Assembly: GCA_024349245.1 (NCBI GenBank)
Contig: JALDNG010000020.1
Location: 20,951,501 to 21,015,500, forward strand
Reading direction: 5' to 3'
Length of the DNA stretch: 64,000 bases
Source: Neodontobutis hainanensis
Lineage: Eukaryota; Chordata; Actinopteri; Gobiiformes; Odontobutidae
Part shown: positions 49,456-60,532 of the stretch, in pieces
Layout: each line of letters begins with the position of its first letter
How positions within the stretch are numbered: the first letter of the stretch is position 1
Made by a program: the position numbers and the translations under genes
Notes under the pieces: model-generated
Seen by the model: only the letters and a program-made list of their open reading frames with translations
What the model was told of the DNA's origin: nothing
The model's database searches: none

Positions 49456-50520
49456 CATAATGTAAAACTTGCATACAAATCCCTTCTGTGTAGCATAGAT
49501 AGTATTAGTTTTTGAAGTTGTTGATTACAATAATACAGATTAAAAGTGTGTTTTTACTGGCCCCATTAGCAGACATACATAACTCATAGCCTGTGTCATT
49601 GCTCTCATCCGCCTTTCCAAACTGGGGCTATGCAGACAATTACATACTGTAGAGAAAAATGATAATGATGCTTATCCTACCATTCTACTTGACCCATTTT
49701 ATAAGAGACTTCCTTAAATTAAGCTAAAATGTTTAAAAGCAAGCATCTGTTAATTACTTATATCAATTTTGTAAAGTCTAAATTTAGATTATATACAGTG
49801 CATGCGGAAAGTATTTACAGCGCTTCACTTTTTCCACATTATGTTATGTTACAGCCTTATTCCAAAATTAATTAAATTCATTATTTGCCAACGTTAATGA
49901 CATTAATGACAATGTGAAAGAAGGTTGTATGAAATATTTGCAAATTTATATATATAAAAAAAAAACACATGTACATAAGTATTCAGAGCCTTTTCCATGA
50001 CAAAATTGAACTCAGGCACATCCTTTTTCCACTGATTATCCTTGAGATGTTTCTACAACTAGATTGGCGTCCACCTTTGGTAAATTCAGTTGATTGGACA
50101 TAATTTGGAAAGGGACACACCTGTCTATATAAGGTCCCATAGTTAACAGTTCATGTCAGAGCACAAACTAAGCCATGAAGTCCAAGAAATTGTTTGTAGA
50201 CCTCCGAGACAGGATTGTATCAAGGCACAGATCTGTGAAGGGTACTGAAAAAAATTCAGCATTGAAGGTTTTCAGCACAGTGGCCTTATCATCTGTAATT
50301 GGAAAATGTTTGGAACCACCAAGACTCTTCTTCGAGCTGGCCACCTGGCCAAACTGTGCAATTGGGAACAAGGGCCTTTGTCAGGGAGGTTACCAAGAAT
50401 CAATTGGTCACTCTGACAGAGCTCCAGCGTGTCTCTGTGGAGAGAGAAGAACCTTCCAGAAGAACCACCATCTCTGCAACACTCCACCTGGCCTGTATGG
50501 TAGAGTGATGGACAGAAGCC

Positions 50521-52782
50521 CATCCATCCATCCATCCATCTTCTACCGCTTATCCGGGGCCGGGTCGCGGGGGCAGCAGTCTAAGCAGAGATGCCCAGAC
50601 TTCCTGCTCCCCAGACACTTCCTCCAGCTCTTCCGGGGGATACCCAGGCCAGCCGAGAGACATAGTCCCTCCAGCGTGTCCTAGGTCTTCCCCGAGGTCT
50701 CCTTCCGGTGGGACATACCCGGCACACCTCCCTAGGGAGGCGTCCAGGAGGCATTCGAAACAGATGCCCGAGCTATCTCAGCTGGCTCCTCTCAATGTGA
50801 AGGAGCAGCAGCTCTACTTTGAGCTCCTCCCGAGTGACCGAGCTCCTCACCTTATCTCTAACGGAGCGCCCTGCCACCCTGCAGAGAAAGCTCATTTCGG
50901 CCGCTTGTATCCGGGAACTTGTTCTTTTGCAGAGACGAGATCCTGTGGTCCCCAAAACAGACTCCCTACGGCCCATGGCTGCGCCTAGAAATCCTGTCCA
51001 TAAAGATAATGAACAGGACCGGTGACAAACGGCAGCCCTGCCGGAGTCCAACATGCACTGGGAACAGGTCTGACTTACTGCCGGAAATGCGAACCAAGCT
51101 CCTGCTCCAGCCGTACAGGGACCGGACAGCCCTTAGCAAAGGGCCCCGAACCCCATACTCCCAGAGCACCCCCCACAGGGCGCCACGAGGGACACAGTCG
51201 AATGCCTTTTCCAGATCCCCCTCCTAAGGCGCCGGATGGTTTGCCAGAATTTCTTCGAGGCCGACCGATAGTCCTTTTCCATGGCCTCACTGAACTCCTC
51301 CCAGACCCGAGTTTTAGCCTCCATGACCACCCGGGCTGCAGTCCGCTTGGCCTGCTGGTACCTATCTGCTGCCTCAGGAGTCCCACGAGCCAACCAGGCT
51401 TGGTAGGTCTCCTTCTTCAGCTTGACGGCATCCCTTACTTCCGGTGTCCACCACCGGGTTCGGGGGTTGCCGCCACGACAGGCACCGGAGACTTTACGGC
51501 CACAGCTTTGAGTGGCCGCATCGACAATGGAGGTGGAGAACATGGTCCACTCAGACTCAATGTCTCCAACCTCCCTCAGGATTTGGTCGAAGCTCTGCCA
51601 GAGGTGGGAGTTAAAGATCTTTCTGACAGGGGGCTCTGCCAAACGTTCCCAACAGACCCTCACAGTATGTTTGGGCCTGCCGAGTCTGTCTAGCACCAGG
51701 TGGTGATCAGTTGACGGCTCCGCCCTTCTCTTCACCCGAGTGTCCAAGACATACGGCCGGAGGTCAGATGAAATAACTACAAAGTCGATCATCGACCTCC
51801 GGCCTAGGGTGTCCTGGACACCCTTATGCTTGAACATGGTGTTCATTATGGACAAACTGTTGCTAGCACAGAAGTCCAATAACAGAACACCACTCGGGTT
51901 CAGATCAGGGGGGCCTTCCTCCCAATCACGCCCCTCCAGGTGTCACTGTCGCTACCCACGTAAGCGTTGAAGTCCCCCAGTAGAACTACGGAGTCCCCGG
52001 TCGAAGCACTTTCCAGCACCCCTCTCAGAGACTCCAAGAAGGCCGGGTACTCTGCACTGCCCGTAAGCACAAACAACAGTGAGAGACCTATCCCCGACCC
52101 AAAGGCACAGGGAAGCGACCCTCTTGTTCACCGAGGTGAACTCCAACACATGGCGGCTGAGCTGGGGGGCAATGAGCAAACCCACACCGGCCCGCCGCCT
52201 CTCACCGCAGGCAACTCCAGAGTAGTGGAGAGTCCAGCCTCTCTCAAGGATTTGGGTTCCAGAGCCCAAGTTGTGCGTGGAGGTGAGTCCGACTATCTCT
52301 AGTCGGTGTCTCTCAACCTCCCACACAAGCTCAGGTTTCTTCCCCGCCAGCGAGGTGACATTCCATGTCCCTAGCGCCAGATTTCGTGTCTGGGGATTGG
52401 GTCGCCGAGGCCTCCGCCTTCGACTGCCACCCAATCCACATTGCACCGGCCCCTTACGGTTCCTCCCTCAGGTGGTGGGACAACGTGTCCACCAGACGCT
52501 CGCATGCGAGCCCCAACCCCGGGCCTGTCTCCAGGGTGGGGCCCCGGTTGTGCCATACCGGGCAACGTCACGGTCCTTGGTGTGAACTTCTCCATAAGGG
52601 GTTTTTAACCACTTTTTGTCTGGCCCATCACCTAGGACCTGTTTGCCTTGGGAGACCCTACCAGGGGCATAAAGCCCCCGACAACATAGCTCCTAGGATA
52701 ATTCAGGCACTCAAACCCCTCCACCATGAGTCCCAAGACTGCGGTTCAAGAGAGTGCGCCCTTTTGGGACGGATATTTTAGA
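50521..52782 (-). mobile_element. Rex3-type (RTE clade) LINE inserted in Tc1
   Basis: The minus-strand 3' end (50,521-50,545) is the tandem GGAT tail expected of Rex3. The 9-bp target duplication ACAGAAGCC lies at 50,512-50,520 and 52,783-52,791. At 51,020-51,040 the sequence is nearly the published primer site commonly used to survey Rex3 in fish, as I remember it. Both ends are kept, including a 5' untranslated part (52,600-52,782), but the middle has at least two deletions, so this copy is 2.26 kb instead of about 3-3.5 kb. Confidence 0.92.
50560..52420 (-). pseudogene. Rex3 endonuclease/reverse transcriptase, deleted
   Basis: In minus-strand order: the endonuclease start LALGTWNVTSLAGKKPELVW and RLEIVGLTSTHNLGSGTQIL (52,385-52,280), then GERRRAGVGLL and VASLCLWVGDRSLTVVCAYG. 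After a frameshift comes GDFNAYVG (about 51,970), then SMIDFVVISSDLRPYVLDTR and the catalytic STDHHLVL near 51,700. A linker follows to KKFWQTIRRLRRG (51,240). The sequence then jumps to KAFDCVPRGALWGVLWEYGV, LRQGCRLSPVLFIIFMDRIS (51,050-50,975), and directly to SRIQAAEMSFLCRVAGRSVR (about 50,925). The polymerase fingers and the YADD active-site region are therefore both missing. Such proteins copy LINE RNA into nicked chromosomal DNA; this one is dead. Confidence 0.92.
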
Positions 52783-53485
52783 ACAGAAGCCACTCCTCAG
52801 AAAATGGCACATGACAGCCCGCCTGGAGATTGCAAAAAGGCACCTGAAGTACTCTCAGACCATGAGAAACAAAATATTCTGGTCTGATGAAACAAGGATT
52901 GAACAAAGATTGAATAGCAAACGTCATGTCTGGAGGAAACCAGGCACTGCTCATCACCTGGACAGTACCATCCCTGCAGTAAAGCATGGTGGCAGCATCA
53001 TGCTGTAGGGATATTTTTCAATGTAGAGAGACATCCTTGATGAAAACCTGCTCCAGAGTGCTCTGGACCTCAGACTGGGGCAAAGGTTCATCTTCCAACA
53101 AGACAACAACCCTAAACACACAGCCAAGATAACAAAGAAGTGGCTACAGGACAACTCTCCCAGCAAGATATATAAATTTTCCAAGATTTCAAACAACCTT
53201 CTTTCACGTAGATATTACGGGGTATTATTTGTAAAAATTTGAGGCAAATAATTAATTTAAACCATTTTGAATTAATGCTGTAACATAACAAAATGTCAAA
53301 AAAGTGAAGCTCTGTAAATACTGTACTTTCCAGATGCACTGTAGGCAAGAATATTACATGTTTATGACTAGTGTATTATAGTAAAGACTAGTTTTAGATT
53401 ATTCTATATTTAATGCTAATATATTCTATAACATAGTGTAGCATCATTGTGTACACCATGGTGCAATAATATTAGTAGTCTAGTC

Positions 53486-54150
53486 CAGAGGTGTAAAGTA
53501 CTTGAGTAAATGTACTTTGTTACTGTACTTAAGCATTTTTTGGCTACTTTGTACTTGTACTGAGTATCAAAAATATTTTTAACTACATTTTTGATTGAAT
53601 ATTTGTACTCTTTACTCTATAACATTTGAACTGACACTTACTGTTTGTGCATGTCAAGTCAACTTTGGATGGATGCTATTTGTCTATATACGTTACTCCG
53701 TTGTGAACGTAAATTAGCAGCCTGCCGAACGGCAGGTGTTTCACATAAATTAGCGATGACTGCAGCCACCGATGAAGGCGAAGCCAGCACTGATGACAAC
53801 TATCACTGGCCTCATTTGAAACTGTTTTACTTATGCCTTTTTGAGCACTTGAGTTTGACTGGACAAAATTGTTTAATCAGTATTTTTGTTTTGCCATGTC
53901 AAAATATTGAGATGTTCAATTTCCTTTTTAAATTAGGAAGTAAAACCTCATAAACTTTCTTGTTTTTCACTGATCTACAATATCTGTCTGTGTTGAGAAC
54001 TAGTGCATCTTTGTGCCAACATTCAGTACGAGTAAAATACTTAACTACTTTACTCAAGTCATATTGAAATTGGTGACTTGTAACTTGTAGTGGAGTAACA
54101 TATCTGTACTTATACTCAAGTATGGCTTTCAGTTACTCTCTATACCTCTG
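53486..54150. mobile_element. Non-autonomous hAT-like element (MITE)
   Basis: It starts CAGAGGTGTAAAGTACTTGA and ends TATACCTCTG, so the ends are inverted. The inner parts also mirror each other (ACTTGAGTAAATGTACTT against ACTTATACTCAAGTATGG). Flanking 8-bp duplications are GTCTAGTC (53,478-53,485) and GACTAGTC (54,151-54,158), with one mismatch. CAGAGGTG ends plus an 8-bp duplication indicate the hAT superfamily. It has no transposase; the 102-codon frame inside is not a protein. Confidence 0.85.
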
Positions 54151-54518
54151 GACTAGTCTGTATAGTATATTGTTAGTATTAGTATAAGACTTACCATATG
54201 GTAAATAAAGTATAGTGCAAGCAAAAATTTGATAAATAAAAATAAATGCAAACATCTGTTTATTATGGATAACAACTCACAGCCCTATATTAAATAACTG
54301 TGGTCACAAATGTATAAAATCAAGCACTTAGGCACAGGGCTAAGGTGGAAATTATTTTCATCTCAGGAATTTTATGTCTTGGATCAGCCCTTATTGAATG
54401 TTTTACTAAAAATCATTTTCACAAATAAAATAACAAAAGGTAAGCTACCTATTAAAAAATAAGTGTAAAGCTTTATATTGTAGCTGTAGCTACATCTGTG
54501 ACATCATTTACGTTAAAT

Positions 54519-55694
54519 ACACTCACCTAAAGGGTTATTAGGAACACTTGTTCAATTTCTCATTAATGCAAGAATCTAATCAACCAATCACATGCAGTTG
54601 CTTCAGTGCATTTAGTGGTGTGGTCCTGGTCCAGACAATCTCCTGAACTCCAAACTGAATGTCAGAACAGGAAAGAAAAGGGATTTAAGCAATTTTGAGG
54701 GTGGTATGGTTGTTGGTGCCAGACGGGCTGGTCTGAGTATTTTACAATCTGCTCAGTCACTGGGATTTTCAAGCACAACCATATCTAGGGTTTACAAAGA
54801 ATGGTGTGAAAATGGAAAAACATCCAGTATCCAGCAGTCCTGTGGGCGAAAATGCCTTGTTGATGCTAGAGGTCAGAGGAGAAAAGGCTGACTGATTAAA
54901 GAAGAGCAACTTTGACTAAAATAACCACTCGTTACAATCGAGGTATGCATCAAAGCATTTGTGAAGCCACAACACGCACAACCTTGAGGCGGATGGGCTA
55001 CAACAGCAGAAGACCCCACCGGGTACCAATCATCTCCACTACAAATAGGACAAAGAGGCTACAATTTTCACGAGCTCACCAAAATTGGACAGTTGAAGAC
55101 TTGATGAGTTTCAATTTCTGTTGAGACATTCAGATGGTAGAGTCAGAATTTGGTGTAAACAGAATGAGAACATGGATCCATCATGCCTTGTTACCACTGT
55201 GCAGGCTGGTGGTGGTGATGTAATGGTGTGGGGGGTGTTTTCTTGGCACACTTTAGACCCTTTAGTGCCAAAAAGGCATCGTTTAAACACCACAGCCTAC
55301 CTGAGCATTTTTTCTGAATGACCACCATGTACCCATCCTCAGATGGCTACTTCCAGCAGAATAATGGACCATGTCACAAAGAATCATTTCAAATTGGTTT
55401 CTTGAACATGACAATGAGTTCACTGAACTAAAATGGCCCCCACAGTCACCAGATCTCAACCCAATAGAGCATCTTTGGGATGTGGTGGAACAGGAGCTTC
55501 GAGACTTGGATGTTCATCCCACAAATCTCCATCAACTGCAAGATGCTATCCTATCAATATGGGATAACATTTCTAAAGAATGATTTCAGCACCTTGTTGA
55601 ATCAATGCCACATAGAATTAAGGCAGTTCTGAAGGAGAAAGGGGGTCAAACACAGTATTAGTATGGTGTTCCTAATAATTCTTTAGGTGAGTTA
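54519..55694 (+). mobile_element. Tc1/mariner-family transposon, near full length
   Basis: Terminal inverted repeats ACTCACCTAAAGGGTTATTA (54,521) and AATAATTCTTTAGGTGAGT (about 55,674-55,692) bound a 1.17-kb element next to TA dinucleotides. It carries one broken transposase. Ends and length are intact, so it is a complete but inactive copy. Confidence 0.92.
54706..55640 (+). pseudogene. Tc1/mariner transposase with lost catalytic residue
   Basis: Pieces in order: the helix-turn-helix region (GARRAGLSILQSAQSLGFSS, 54,718 on), then ITTRYNRGMHQSICEATTRT and TLRRMGYNSRRPHRV. After a small deletion and frameshift comes DEFQFLLRHSDGRVRIW (first aspartate codon at 55,103-55,105), VQAGGGDVMVWGVFSW, and YFQQNNGPCHK, where the second aspartate is replaced by asparagine (AAT at 55,360-55,362). 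SPDLNPIEHLWDVVEQEL keeps the glutamate. A stop follows the first piece at 54,889. Even with the frames repaired it would lack one catalytic acid. Confidence 0.9.
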
Positions 55695-56599
55695 ATATAG
55701 ACAGCAATAAAGCACTATCTATAATGTATTAAAGTAAAATAATTTTACAAATACAGTAAAAACTCAAAAACAATAGCTCACTACAATATTTAGGTCAGAG
55801 ATGTAGAGGTTGAGCAGCTCATTAGCCAAGCACCTAAAGTCACCAAAAGAAGCATGTAAACAGTTTTGGGTGTGAGACACAAGAATGTGGGACTGGGGGT
55901 CAGGGGGAAGATCCCTGAAAATTTGAATCAAAACAGATGTAATTCCCTGTATTCTAAGACATTTTATATTATGTTATTTTATTGTGAGTGCCCAACATCA
56001 CAGATCAAAAGTTGTTTATAAAACCCACCCTTTTCTCATTTTATGCCTATGGTATGGAGCCCCCCTAAATTGGGTGTTGTTGCCCTGAAACCCCATCACA
56101 TTGATCTGCTTATGTTTTGAGACAAACCCCTCAAAAGGCTGCAGCTTTAGTCTCTTTACAGGTCTTTGTATGAAATATTGATAATTAAGGCCAGTGGCCC
56201 TTCTCTGAAGTCAGGACTTAGATCTATGTTTTAAAAATGAAAAAGATCTATAATTATCATGATTGTGCGTCAACAGCGTGATCAAAGTCTGAACCAGGTT
56301 TACTCATCACTAAAACAATAGATTGAGCATAAAACTACTGCAAAAAGAAGAAAAACACCTGCACATGCTTTAATCTAGAGACCATTGCTCAATATGTGGT
56401 TTATTTATTATGTTTATGAGCTCTATTTATGACCTGCTTTTCCGTTTTGACATACTGAAGCTACTTCTCACTCGTCCACATGAAAGAGACTGAAGTGCTC
56501 AGGCCACACACAGACCTCAAACTGCAGCGAGAGCTTTTACCTTTGGCTTGATCCTTCATGTAGCACAGAGCTTTTAATGTGGGCATCACTTTTAACCAG
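55695..56599. other. Unique noncoding DNA
   Basis: No gene or repeat recognised. Confidence 0.4.
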
Positions 56600-57228
56600 T
56601 CTCGTAGGCTGCTGCAGGAGGACTCCAGCTGACCACAGATAAGATGTGCACTAAAGAGATGAGTCGCACCAGAATAAGGGTGGTTACCGGGTTACCAGGA
56701 GAATGGTACTTGTCTGACTGCATTGTGCCAAGTGTAAAGTTTGGTGGAGAAGGGATTATGGTGTGAGGTTGTTTTCCCAGGGAAGACCTTTTTGACAATT
56801 TCATGCTCACAAGTTTGTGGTAACAGTTTGATGATGGCCCCTTCAGGTTCCAACATGACTGCCACCAGTGCACAAAGCAAGAGCCATAAAGACATAGATG
56901 AGTGAGTTTGGTGTGGAAAAACTTGATTGGTCTGCACAGAATCCTGACCTCAACCCAAAAGAACACCTTGGGATAAATTAGGGCACCGACTACAAGCCAG
57001 CCCTTCTCGTCCAACATATTACCTCACAAATGCAGTTGAGAATGGTTAAACATTCCCATAAACACACTCCTAAACCTTGTGGGAAGCCTTCCTAGAAGAG
57101 ATGAAGCTGTTATAGCTGCAAAGGGTGGGCCGACATCACATTAAATCCTATGGTTTAAGAATAAGAACATGTCATGTTCATCTGCGTGTGAAGGCAAATG
57201 AGCGAATACTTTTGGCAATATAGTTGTA
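56600..57228 (+). mobile_element. Tc1-like transposon remnant, another family
   Basis: Plus-strand scraps of the transposase second half: VPSVKFGGEGIMV followed by a stop and GCF near 56,730-56,775, FRFQHDCHQCTKQEP near 56,845-56,885, then LTSTQKNTLG where SPDLNPxEHLG would be expected, and near 57,075-57,130 the VGSLPRRDEAVIAAKGG-type end. The right end has CGAATACTTTTGGCAATATA, a typical terminal repeat. The 5' half is missing. It is distinct from the family at 4.4 kb and from the one at 54.5 kb. Confidence 0.75.
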
Positions 57229-59086
57229 TATTTGAATATAGTATATCATTTTATGATGTGTATTAGTAGTATGGCATGGCAGAGTATAGTGCTACAATAC
57301 GGTGTCTTTAGTAATAGTATATGCACATTAGGCCTACAGTGTAAAACTGAATTGTGGGATTATTTGAGCAAACTATAAAACAAACTATGCTCCTTTCTTT
57401 GTAGGTTACTGTTTAAATGCAAATACAGCAAATAAGTTTAGAAAAAGGCTTTTGGTAAAGACTTCAAATTGTAAAAAAAGAATGAACTCACAGTAAATAT
57501 TACCATTTTAATTGTAGATTTAAATTTGATCAAGAAACAATTTGTAAGCACAAAATCACATTTAGCATTAACTTACCTCAGAAGTCAGTTAGTGACTTAA
57601 ACAACAAGGAGAACCATTCTAATACCTACAGGAGGGCGTTTGAGTTATGACCTCTTAATAAAGTTAAAATGCATACATAAATATTACTGATTTGTTTTTG
57701 TAATGCATGGAATACGTGATCATTACTATTTAACTATTATTAACTGTATAGCATTGTTTTTATCAAAATTCATTATCAAGCCTTTCGATCAGGAAAAATA
57801 TAGGCACAGAGCAGAATATGGATTAAACATGTAAATGGAAGGGTAAAAAGCAGCTGGTAGAATATGCCCCCTACTGGATTTTCAAAGTAATGTACAGCCA
57901 AATAATTTATCAGATCACATATAGAGCACTGTTATATCTTTTATATAATTTTGAAATATCTTCATCATTTATGCATAAAAAAGTCAAATGTTTATAAAAG
58001 ACAATGGTGGAGTGGTGAGTCCTTTGTTCCACTGCTATTGTTCTCTGGATAAAGACGGCCTGAAGGTAAAGCTGGAGGTTTTGACAAAACAATGCCTCAG
58101 TATTGACATAAACAACAAAGACTTTGATTAACTATGACTGAATGAATAGCTGACCTAACTCTTAAGATGCCACATGGAAAATCTTTCATCAAATCTGATT
58201 AATAATTTAGAAAGCTTTGCAAGACAGTGTGGTCTTTTTGAGACTGTTTACACTGGCAATAGGTAATCATAATAAATCTTCTTTTATTTTATAAAGTTTA
58301 TATATTTTTGATAAATCAAAGCAAGTTATGCAGTCACTGGTGACCTTTGGTTGTGAGAAAATATGTTTCCATTATATTTTTCCACAAAAGATAAGCTATT
58401 TGGAATAAAATTTACATAAGATGTAAGGTAGAGCTCATGTTTAAAAGAAATGTTCTCAACTGTGCCCTTATTGCACCCCCTCCACATCAGGCAGTGGGCA
58501 CCAGACCTGACTTTGAGAAAAGCTATTACCCAGAATCCTTTTCATGGCTGAAATGGGTGTTAATGGCAAGAGTTAGACACAAAATTATTTTGTAACAGGT
58601 GACTTCCATATAGTCCAAATGTGGTTCCTTATTTTCCAAAGTTGTCGCGGCTATAATTAATTTCAGCTGCAGTTAAGCAAATATTGTCTCCTGAAAAGGT
58701 TATGTGTTTGGCTTCAAATAGTTATTGAGTAACCTGACTCTTCCAGATAGAACTGCTCCAAAGAACATAGTCTGTTCCACATAACCATCTGGGAGGTTTG
58801 CAAAAAGACTGATACGTTTTATTAATACCTGCTCAATGATTGGAGTTATCAACCTCATCAGAGCAGCTCCATGTTCTTTACATTTGTAATGGTAAAACGG
58901 TCAGTATGGTCACAAACATTGGTACTGGTCCCACATTGAAATCCTGTTCAAACCCCACAATCCCAGACTGATATCTCTGTATACAATGAGAAAGCAGTCT
59001 GGCTGGCCAGGCGAAGTCTGGAGAGGACCAGAAAGCTGTCTAGGGTTATCCACTGTTTGTTTTTCAAGTGGGCTTCAGCTAGGGAC
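57229..59086. other. Unique noncoding DNA
   Basis: No gene. The block 58,440-58,560 is slightly G+C-richer. Nothing else stands out. Confidence 0.4.
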
Positions 59087-59245
59087 GGACAATATAATGG
59101 TGCTACAATTTATTTTTTATTCATCAGTATTGGCCCAATGAGGAAAATTTGCCCAATGTGTAGAGCCAATATTATATTCTGTTTGTTTGTGCCTGTGATA
59201 TCGTAGAGCACCTGAAAGCAGCATTTCGTGCTGCGCACTTGTAAG

Positions 59246-59400
59246 TTCAATGCTGGAGCCGTCGCCTCATCTGCTGTCTGGATGTATTTTGCAGTCTCAA
59301 AAGAAGACAGTTGTTATGCTAGAGGATCCCATGTCAAATCTATCAATATCACCAATTTGATAACTCTTTTCAAAAACCGACACATGAGGTTCACAGTAAA
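59246..59400 (+). pseudogene. BED zinc-finger fragment of hAT transposase
   Basis: The frame reads ASSAVWMYFAVSKEDSCYAR, then VKSINITNLITLFKNRHMRF. Family members have SAVWxYFxVxxDDxxxAxCxxC, then NTTNLxxHLxxKHP. The tryptophan-phenylalanine core, the first cysteine and the final histidine are visible. The second cysteine lies in a deletion after the arginine, and the penultimate histidine is replaced in ITLFKNRH. It is a broken DNA-binding domain and no catalytic part remains. Confidence 0.6.
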
Positions 59401-59567
59401 TAGCAACAACAAGCTAACAAGAAGCAAGGAAGTGCCATACAAAAAAGTAGATATTCTGTAAGAGCCAAATTTATAACCAAGAAGATAATGGAAATGATTG
59501 AGTACAATGTAAAGTTGAATGTGCATTTTCAATAAAAAAAAAAAAAAAAAATAAAGAAAATCAGTAA

Positions 59568-60452
59568 AGCAATAGCTATCATGACTTCACAAGTCATGTT
59601 GCCAGCACCACCAGGTCCTGTAGATTCATCCTCTACAACATTAGGAAAATTAGACCTTTCCTATTGGAGCACTCTACGCAAATCCTAGTCCAGGCTCTTG
59701 TCTTGTCCAAACTGGATTATTGCAATGCTCTTCTGGCTGGACTTCCTGCTAGACAACCAAACCTCTGCAGCTGATCCAGAATGCAGCAGCAAGAGTGGTC
59801 TTTAAAGAACCGAATAGAGCGCACGTAACTCCTCTCCTCATTAGGTTACATTGGCTCCCGGTTGAGGTACGCATTAAGTTCAAAGCTATGCTCTTGGCCT
59901 ACAAGACCACCACGTTGTTCATTTGCAGATCGCAGGGATCTGGTAGGAACATAGGTCTGTATCAGTGAGTGAAGATATGAGGGGGCGGAACACTAACTCT
60001 TCACTCACTGATACAGACCTATGTTCCTACCAGATCCCTGCGATCTGCAAATGAACAACGTCTGGTTGTACCATCCCAAAAAGGAAAAAAATCACTCTCG
60101 CATACTTTCTCTGGATCTGTTCCACATTGGTGGAATGATCTACTGCTGCTACAAGATCAGCAGATTCTGTAGACATCTTTAAAAAACGCTTGAAAACATA
60201 TCTCTTTTGTCAACACCTGACTGACAAACACTGAATTCTTAACTTCCTTTCTTTCAATTCCTTCTTTTAATTAAAAAAAATAAATAAATCTTTCCTATCC
60301 TTAGCTTTGTATGCTGTGCTAGGTTTTAACTGACTAGTTTTTGTGCACTTATGCTTTTTGTTACCTTGTGTTGTTGAAATTGCTTCCATTGTTTTCCTCA
60401 ATTGTAAGTCGCTTTGGATAAAAGCGTCTGCTAAATGACTAAATGTAAATGT
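59568..60452 (+). mobile_element. L2-type LINE 3' fragment, 5'-truncated
   Basis: The 8-bp duplication ATCAGTAA flanks it (59,560-59,567 and 60,453-60,460). The coding remnant has QILVQALVLSKLDYCNALLA near 59,685-59,745, then after frameshifts LQLIQNAAARVVFKEPNRAH and LHWLPVEVRIKFKAM. After the inverted duplication comes LVVPSQKG, then FSGSVPHWWNDL, an end typical of L2 ORF2. The tail is AAGTCGCTTTGGATAAAAGC with TGTAAA repeats at the end. The catalytic domain is absent. Confidence 0.85.
59913..60060. repeat. Perfect 63-bp inverted duplication with 22-bp spacer
   Basis: 59,913-59,975 (CGTTGTTCATTTGCAGATCG and on) is the exact reverse complement of 59,998-60,060. The 22-bp spacer is 59,976-59,997. 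The right arm is in the normal L2 orientation; the left arm replaces or interrupts the L2 sequence. Confidence 0.97.
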
Positions 60453-60532
60453 ATCAGTAAGTTAAATGGTGTTCTTAAAATTGGCCAAAATAAATATTGG
60501 ATTTTATTGACTGAAAAAATTAATATGGGCCC

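Larger units (their letters stand above)
50175..53168 (+). pseudogene. Tc1 transposase, broken
   Basis: The first part starts at the ATG at 50,175 (MKSKKLFVDLRDRIVSRHRS). After a frameshift it gives REVTKNQLVTLTELQRVSVE and EEPSRRTTISATLHL, the paired DNA-binding half. The LINE interrupts it at about 50,520. After it come LRKWHMTARLEIAKRHLKYS, then the first catalytic motif in NKIFWSDETRIE (about 52,870-52,905), and VKHGGSIML*G with a stop. Near 53,095-53,120 is FQQDNNPKH, which holds the second catalytic aspartate. The third motif (SPDLNPIEH) is gone in a deletion. A DD34E transposase of this type cuts and pastes the element at TA sites; this copy cannot. Confidence 0.9.
49796..53341 (+). 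mobile_element. Tc1-like transposon split by a Rex3 LINE
   Basis: Terminal inverted repeats start CAGTGCATGCGGAAAGTATT (49,796) and end CTTTCCAGATGCACTG (53,341), each next to a TA (49,794 and 53,342). The repeats run inward through CACTTTTTCCACATTATGTT and its mirror near 53,280-53,310. A LINE occupies 50,521-52,782. Without it the element is about 1.28 kb, slightly short for a Tc1 because the 3' third of the transposase is deleted around 53,168. Confidence 0.92.
59087..60532 (+). mobile_element. hAT-like remnant with BED finger, split by L2
   Basis: The left end TAGGGACGGACAATATAATG and the reverse complement of the right end, TAGGGCTGGGCCCATATTAA (60,513-60,532), are similar and could be hAT terminal repeats. 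A BED finger fragment lies at 59,250-59,400. The L2 at 59,568-60,452 interrupts the element. Terminal duplications are not clean, so the boundaries are tentative. Confidence 0.5.

Noticed and set aside
50175..50684. A 169-codon frame running from Tc1 into Rex3
   Set aside because: It joins the start of a transposase to antisense LINE sequence across the insertion border, so it is a chance fusion.
51022..51693. A 223-codon plus-strand frame
   Set aside because: It is antisense to the Rex3 endonuclease/linker coding region and mirrors its codon pattern.
52000..52600. A second CpG island or promoter near 52 kb
   Set aside because: The G+C-rich sequence is the Rex3 LINE coding and 5' region, not host promoter sequence.
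53645..53953. A 102-codon frame in the hAT-type MITE
   Set aside because: No resemblance to a transposase; MITE internal sequence is expected to be noncoding.
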